Shown piece by piece: positions 58,815 through 64,000 of a stretch of 64,000 nt of DNA. A program made the translations under genes and the position numbers. Under the pieces are notes generated by a model. The model ran no database searches. It saw only the letters and a list, made by a program, of their open reading frames with translations, and had not been told where the DNA came from. Each line of letters opens with the position of its first letter. Positions within the stretch are counted from its first letter, which is position 1. Location of the stretch: assembly GCA_022661535.1 (NCBI GenBank), contig JAKULF010000006.1:1793001-1857000 (forward strand), given 5' to 3'. This stretch comes from Eutypa lata (taxonomy: Eukaryota; Ascomycota; Sordariomycetes; Xylariales; Diatrypaceae).

Positions 58815-60077
58815 TCACATCGGAAGTTCCACTGGCTTGTCCACGATGAATTCTAAGATATTCCGGCGGACAGCCTGTGGCGCGAGGTCGCCTTGGTCGG
58901 TGAAGAACGATGTAATGTATTCAGGAGGCTACAATTACTTCAGTTAGTGCACGGCGAAAAGCTAGGTGCCGGTCTAGGAGTACTCACCGTGTAGTCCACG
59001 GGGTTAGCGGGGGGCTGGGCGGCATCCTGTTGAGGTGTCCGGTTTGACTGGTAATTGATGATATTCTGCTTGAATCCAGGAAACCCGAGAGAAGACTGGT
59101 ACGAAGGGTACGTGTCTCCGAACTTGTATTGCTCGGTAGCAACAAATACCTCCTTTTTGTACGCCTTGGCTATAAGAGCAATGGGGTAGGTGCCCATTCC
59201 GGAGATTATGCCAGCGTTGGATGTGACGGCTTCAGCACCGACAACGACTCGGTCAACCGTTTCCATGGCAAATGCCACGGCTGTGCTAGGTATGGTAGCG
59301 ACCTTGACCCCCTTTTCTCTTAGTGCGGCAACTACTCTATCGCTCTTCGCTGGTCTCGCCTCATCGGCAACGTGGATGACTTTAAAGCGCCTTGGGGGGT
59401 CTCCGCCCTGGGTTTCCGTAGCTCTAGTAAGAAGAACCTCGACAGCTCTAGACCCGCCGTATGTTAAGATAGTATAGTTGTCGCGAATATACCGTCTAGA
59501 TATTGCATTAGCATCTCGGGTAGCCTCTAGTTCTCCAGTTTGACGGTCCCTACCTTCCCACCCAGGCGATCTTCTCCCTCGCCTGCTTCGCTTTCTGAAC
59601 AAAGGAGGTTCCGTTCCGCAGCAGTTGTTCCCGCACCACCTCAAAGTTCTTATGACTACTAGTCGTTTCACTATCAGGACCGGGTTGCTTAAGTTGCTTG
59701 AGGAAGTATTGCTGGAATAGGTCGGTGCCGTGGTAGACGGCGATGGGGTTCTCGACTGAGCTCTGAAGCTTCGCCGACTGTTCCTTCAGGAGATCCATAG
59801 TCTCGTGGACAGTCGAGGAGCTCATATGACGCAGGGCCTCGATCATGGCCTCGATGGCAGCCAACGGCATAATCAGGTCGGTATCTTCCGCGAGCAGGCG
59901 ATGGTAGGTCTTGACGATGCTGAGAGAAACACGCTATATTAGCATCTCGGTACCTAATAGATTAATACAATAAGGAAAGCTAAAAACGTACTCGAAAGAC
60001 TCGGTATCCGGTTCTATGTTGCGAATGGGCAGCTCGCGCGAAACGGCGGCTGCGCCCGTGTCTTCTTCGGCTGGCAT
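58815..60077 (-). CDS. gcn3: Translation initiation factor eIF2B subunit alpha
   Basis: eIF2B-alpha (Gcn3) is the regulatory subunit of the guanine-nucleotide exchange factor for eIF2 and senses phosphorylated eIF2-alpha in general amino-acid control. Four exons (59992-60077, 59554-59919, 58988-59495, 58815-58928) join with consistent phase to 357 aa, a normal length. The intron after exon 2 (GTAGGG to ATATCTAG, branch GCTAAT) must be removed to give AWVGRRYIRDNYTILTYGGS; unspliced, the frame still reads on for a while, which can mislead. The N-terminal helical domain covers about 1-150. The Rossmann-like domain includes VDRVVVGAEAVTSNAGIISG and GTYPIALIAKAYKKEVFVAT. The last exon ends NILEFIVDKPVELPM. 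The start is the ATG at 60077. It lies tail-to-head with MAK32, 550 bp apart. Confidence 0.95.
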
Positions 60078-60627
60078 CGTCACTTGCGCATCGATGGTGG
60101 ATGGTGGGAGGTGAGATAAAAAGTAGAAGAGGAAGGTATTATTACTACCTAGTAAAGCAAAGCAGAAACAAAAGCTTTTACGTGTTTCGTTTTTGACTTC
60201 ACATATGATTATTTCGTCTCAAAGCGGTCCTCAGATTTTGTGACTCAATTGAACCTTGAACGTCACCAGAGAAATAAAGTTGCCCCGCATTGAGGGGCAT
60301 ATAAGTGGGGTATTGTCAGGTACTGGAACTTCAGGGGTCCAATTTCAGGTGTAATTTAAGGTACCTAGGTACTTAAGTAGGTATTGTATTCAAAACTAAA
60401 AATCAAACAATCAACTCAAAGTTTTATCTGATCGCTCAAGTTGTTGCTCACTGGCGGTTGATATACTGCTCGAAACGATATTTTTAGTGTCTCCCGGGAG
60501 CTTACTGAAAATGGTGTATGTCAACGCCGTAAAATGCCACAATGTAAGTATTACGAAGTACATAGGACAAATTCTGGATACCTGTACTTCGTATAGAAGA
60601 ATTGTACAATACGTAGAACTATCGAAG
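60078..60627. other. Spacer between gcn3 and MAK32-like gene
   Basis: Holds the gcn3 promoter and the MAK32 3' region. TACCTA-type words lie near 60360-60385. A hairpin at 60552-60593 is annotated separately. Confidence 0.5.
60552..60593. repeat. Inverted repeat with TACGAAGTACA arms
   Basis: A perfect 11-bp inverted repeat: TACGAAGTACA at 60552-60562 and its complement TGTACTTCGTA at 60583-60593. Two extra G-C pairs follow after a bulge, with a loop of about 14 nt. It begins 35 bp beyond the stop codon of the MAK32-like gene and would form a stem in that transcript's 3' UTR. The arms match a word that recurs in the spacers. Confidence 0.7.
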
Positions 60628-61844
60628 TCAGGATAAAGTATCAAGAACTTCAAGACGTTTTCTGTATTCGTCTAGCCTCTCTGCCACTTGAACGCCGTTC
60701 CACGTTTCGTGCTCATCGAACTCTCCTTGGGTGGGCAGTCCGATTTGCTCCATTGCAAAGCTAGCAGATACTGTGCCATGCATGACGGCTTCTGTAAGAT
60801 CATTTGTCTCTTCGAAGGCGATAGCGAACCCTCCTAGAAACGCGTTCCCTGCCCCCGTTGGATCAACTACTCTCGAGGAGGCTGGATCATGGTAGGTTGG
60901 AAACCACCGAGGACCATAAGAACGTGAGAAGGCCAAGCAGCCGTACTCGCCGCAGCGTATTATTGCTGCCCCTTCACTATCAGGACCAATCCCGTGGTCA
61001 AGGATGGTTTCTGCATATGCCTCAAGCACACTGCGGTCAAAATCGGTAACAATCTGACAGTCGCGGCCGTACTCCGGCTGCATGATCTTCCTGAGCTCGA
61101 TGTGGTTTGGCGAGAAGACGTCAACGAACCGGCACGCTCGCAAATGTGCATCTCTATTCTCAAATTCGCAGGAGAGAGGGGCTGGCTCCCAGATGATACG
61201 AGGTCTCTCGTGTAACCCGAGGGGCCTGCGAGCCTCCAGTACTGCCTGAGCCTGCTTCTCAGTATCATCCGGCTTTGCGAGGAAGTGGAACACCTTGGAA
61301 CCAATTAGGTGCGGGTATTGGAGGATAGAAGGGTATGGTTGCAGCGGCTGCGTGAGGTAGGCAAATGTCTTGCCTGTCATCGCATTAGTCAATTGTCTTG
61401 TTAAGCGAGGAAGGGGTTGATGCTGAACAGCTGACCTACGTCCAAAGTCTGAATCGGTATACTGCAGTAGTCCGCGTGTCGAGGGCCTATCTGGCATCTC
61501 ATGAACGACAGTATTTAGGCCCCAGCGTTTGATTTGCCGCAGCACAACCTCTGGGAAGTCACGACCCGCCATCACAATGCAGCCTACTCTCGTAGAACGA
61601 GACCCTGGCGCACATAACCGAGCCCCCATTGTGCCTAGAAACTCGCGGTGAGTATGAAGATACAGCTATACCGAACCTTATTATAAAATAGAAGTAAATC
61701 AAACCCACAGTACGACCCTGAGCCACCGGGTACATCTACAAGAACCTTTCCGTCTGCAAACCGGATCTCATCGACAACGACCATTCCTAACGAGACAACA
61801 AGAGGCGTCTGTCCCGTCTGAGACGGGGTTGAGTTGGGCCCCAT
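60628..61844 (-). CDS. MAK32: pfkB-family carbohydrate kinase-like protein, MAK32 type
   Basis: Two exons, 61709-61844 and 60628-61634, join at GTGGGT and TTTCTAG to give 380 aa. The N-terminus (VVSLGMVVVDEIRF, then DVPGGSGSYCTMGARL) is the ribokinase-fold start in the form seen in Mak32 proteins. The C-terminal pfkB signature region reads VVDPTGAGNAFLGGFAIAFE near residue 309, where the usual catalytic-base Asp is Asn. In yeast MAK32 is needed for stability of the L-A killer dsRNA; its biochemical activity is not established. The Asn argues against ordinary sugar-kinase activity, or for a divergent mechanism. It is divergent from the transporter at 62402 and upstream of gcn3 on the same strand. 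Confidence 0.88.
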
Positions 61845-62401
61845 CTTCGCTAGTAGAGCTGTCAGAAATGATATTCATATGTTGGGAGTCTTGGGACATA
61901 TGGGCTGTTGATATCTATTTACCATGTTTAACATATTATGCTAATTCTTCTTAGATTGAATAGCCACGATGATATCCATGCCTACGCGGAGTCCGTTATA
62001 TTGTTATATTTTGATATGGACAGTACTATGGTATGGGTGAGTGCAAGATGATGGTGAAGCTATCTACGTACAGCTGAGCTACCTACCATGTAGGTGGGCC
62101 GGCTAGCTATTTAGGTTATAGGTGCTGATAAGGACCTCCAAGGACCCCCATATCGCAGGCTTATCTTGGTTCTCTACTCGGTATATTCGGTAAACTCCTT
62201 TAGCAGCCGTACAATTTATTAGTCCTCGTCATATTTGACAGCATGGAATCGTCTTTGGGTGAGTGGCAATACCTAGCCGACGAGCTACATGGCGGGGGTC
62301 GGATTGGAACCCGACGACAGGGGTTGGCTTGATGATGGCTTGATAATGTGCGTCGAAGAGAGACACCAGCTTTCCCACACAATGCTTATTCTTCGGGCAA
62401 G
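61845..62401. promoter_or_regulatory. Divergent promoter region between MAK32-like gene and permease
   Basis: This 557-bp spacer lies between two divergent start codons. It contains AT-rich sequence and an upstream reading frame on the permease side (62243-62332). No specific binding site, for example for GATA factors, can be assigned with confidence, although GATA words such as GTGCTGATAAGG near 62132 and AGATTG-type words are present. Confidence 0.4.
62243..62332 (+). promoter_or_regulatory. Upstream ORF in the permease leader
   Basis: ATGGAATCG at 62243 opens a 29-codon frame ending TGA at 62330-62332, 69 nt before the permease ATG and out of frame with it. If the transcript starts upstream, this could lower translation of the permease. 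A GTGAGT inside it could also be a donor for a leader intron. Confidence 0.3.
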
Positions 62402-64000
62402 ATGTTTCGCTTCACCAAGCTCTCGCAATTCGATATGGCATTTTTCAACAACTTGAAGCCGAGAAGTTGGCTGACGAAGGAATATTGGGAGCTCCACATC
62501 ACCCGAGATGGATGGTCCAACGAGGACGTCGACGTGGTTCCTGAAGACAAGAGGACGTGGAGATCTATCGACTTCCTGTGGCTCTGGTTGTCCGATGGTG
62601 GAAATGTAGGCACAATGCAGCAGGCCGGGAGCATTATTGCGCTGGGCTTGAGCTGGCGCGAGGCTGCTGTCGCGATGTAGGTATATCTTAGTAGTGTCCA
62701 TCACACAACGCTGACTCCAAATGAAAGACACTATATTAACTGCCTCAAAGCGCTGTGGGAAACATCATAATCGCCGCCGCTGTGACTCTCAATGGAGCCA
62801 TAGGCTCCCGTCACCATATCCCGTTCTCGATCGCCTCTAGGGCATCAATGGGGTTTTACTTCTCATACTTCGCTGTCGTGTCGCGGCTGGCTTTAGCCCT
62901 GTTATATTTCGGGTAATTAATCAAGAGACGTTCCAACCAGCCACTAGGCCTGTATAAATAGATAAAAAATTGACCAATCGCAGGATCAACACGTACATCG
63001 GGGCATCGTGTATGCAGATCATGCTCCGGGCCATCTGGCCCTCCTTCTCGGAGTACCCGAACGCCCTGCCAGCCTCCGCAGGGGTGACCAGCAGCAAGCT
63101 GATCTCCTACTGCGTCTTCTGGGCGCTCCAGTTCCCGCTGCTGCTGATCCACCCCCGGAAGATGCGCTGGCTCTTCTTCGTCAAGTCCGTCTGCGTGGTC
63201 GCGGCCGCCTTCGCGCTGCTCGGCTGGGCCGTGCGGCGGACAGGAGGCGCCGGTCCGATCTTCTCGCAGACGAGCAAGCTGCAGGGCGCGCCCAAGGCCT
63301 GGGCGTACCTGTCCGGCGTCAACGTCGCCATCTCGGGCAAGACGACGCTCGCCCTCAACATGCCGGACCTGATGCGCTACGCGGAGCGCCCGTCCGCCGC
63401 CTACTGGCAGATGCTGTTCATCCCGGCCGTGTACTGGGTCTTCTCGTTCGTCGGCATCGTCGTCGCCTCGGCCGGCCAGGCCATCTACGGGCGCCTGCTC
63501 TGGGACCCGACCGAGATCGTGGCGCAGTGGGTGACGGACAATCGGGCTGCCGCCTTCTTCTGCGCCTTCGCGTTCGGTCTCGCCACGCTCGGCACCAACA
63601 TCAGCACCAACTCGATCGCGGCGAGCAACGACCTCGCCTTCCTCGCGCCGCGGTGGCTCAACCTCCGCCGCGGCGCCGTCGTCACGTCTCTCGTCGGCGG
63701 CTGGGCTACCTGCCCCTGGAAGATCCAGGCGAGCGCCCAGAGCCTGACTACGTTCCTCTCCGGCTACGTGGTCGTGCTGGCCCCGCTCCTCGCCATCTTG
63801 GTCGCTGACTACTGGGTTGTTTCGCGTAGGCGGCTGGATGTCCCCGCCCTGTACCGGAACAAAGGCCGGTACCGGTATGTGTCGGGTGTGAACTGGCGCG
63901 CGCTCGCTACCCTCGTCGTCGTCGTCCCCATTAACCTCCCCGGCCTGGTTAATGCCATCAATAAGAATGTCGAGGTCGGTGATGCCTATGCCAGGTTCTA
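62402..64000 (+). CDS. NCS1 nucleobase/allantoin permease, Fur4/Dal4 type, 3' truncated by window
   Basis: A plasma-membrane nucleobase-cation-symport-1 carrier importing uracil, allantoin, uridine or related compounds with protons. Exons 62402-62676, 62751-62912 and 62984 to the right edge join in phase, giving 484 codons so far without a stop. Junction one yields REAAVAIAVGNIIIAAAVTL. The TM1 region has WLSDGGNVGTMQQAGSIIAL and the signature ALNMPDLMRYA is NCS1-typical; about 11-12 hydrophobic segments are expected and most are visible. The N-terminal motif DGWSNEDVDVVPEDKRTW is typical of Fur-type members. The substrate cannot be decided from sequence. The last 16-20 codons seen (INKNVEVGDAYARFY) are near the final helices, so little is missing. 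Exon 3 is GC-rich compared with the spacers. Confidence 0.93.

Noticed and set aside
63008..63808. 266-codon frame overlapping the permease
   Set aside because: Wrong-frame shadow of the GC-rich third exon; the true frame is open through the junction and carries the NCS1 signature.
1..64000. A secondary-metabolite cluster, defence system or other new multi-gene system
   Set aside because: The recognisable genes are unrelated housekeeping or single-pathway genes with conserved functions; no co-oriented set of accessory genes is visible.

Overview
This is a filamentous ascomycete (Pezizomycotina) nuclear segment, probably Sordariomycetes. The evidence is the gene set (ergothioneine synthase fusion, Arp2/3, Utp12, APC2 and eIF2B-alpha in fungal form), introns of about 45-190 bp with GTRNGY donors and CTAAC/CTGAC-type branch sites close to YAG acceptors, A-rich start contexts, and long AT-rich spacers full of TACCTA/TAGGTA words. 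The order cannot be fixed from sequence alone. No rRNA, tRNA, CRISPR or intact transposon was found.

Layout. 1-458 (-): first two exons of arc2 (ARPC2, p34 of Arp2/3), cut by the left edge. 910-3897 (+): utp12/DIP2, divergent from arc2. 4578-6063 (+): ACAD10/11-type APH-fold kinase. 7689-9934 (-): RING-finger protein. 9935-20561: a desert of about 10.6 kb with one gene relic at 17.3-18.25 kb. 20562-21143 (-): possible proline-rich protein built on a 24-bp minisatellite. 23547-27635 (-): egt1, 13 exons, including exons of 14 and 22 nt. 32021-34774 (-): apc2. 41345-42927 (-): six-exon zinc-finger protein. 42928-58568: a 15.6-kb desert with only weak coding or splicing hints. 58815-60077 (-): eIF2B-alpha (GCN3). 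60628-61844 (-): MAK32-like pfkB protein. 62402-64000 (+): Fur-type NCS1 nucleobase/allantoin permease, cut by the right edge.

The conserved genes are mostly unrelated housekeeping functions (actin nucleation, ribosome biogenesis, anaphase control, translation initiation), plus ergothioneine synthesis and transport. They form islands separated by large spacers. I see no biosynthetic cluster, defence island or other multi-gene system, and do not claim a new one. The most worthwhile oddities are the egt1 microexons, the RING with a missing fifth ligand, the pfkB protein with Asn at the catalytic-base position, a recurrent TACGAAGTA word (once as a hairpin just after MAK32), the minisatellite ORF, and several unassigned coding-like fragments. 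Exon boundaries were assigned by hand from splice signals and reading-frame continuity; where family resemblance is cited it is from memory, not from a search.
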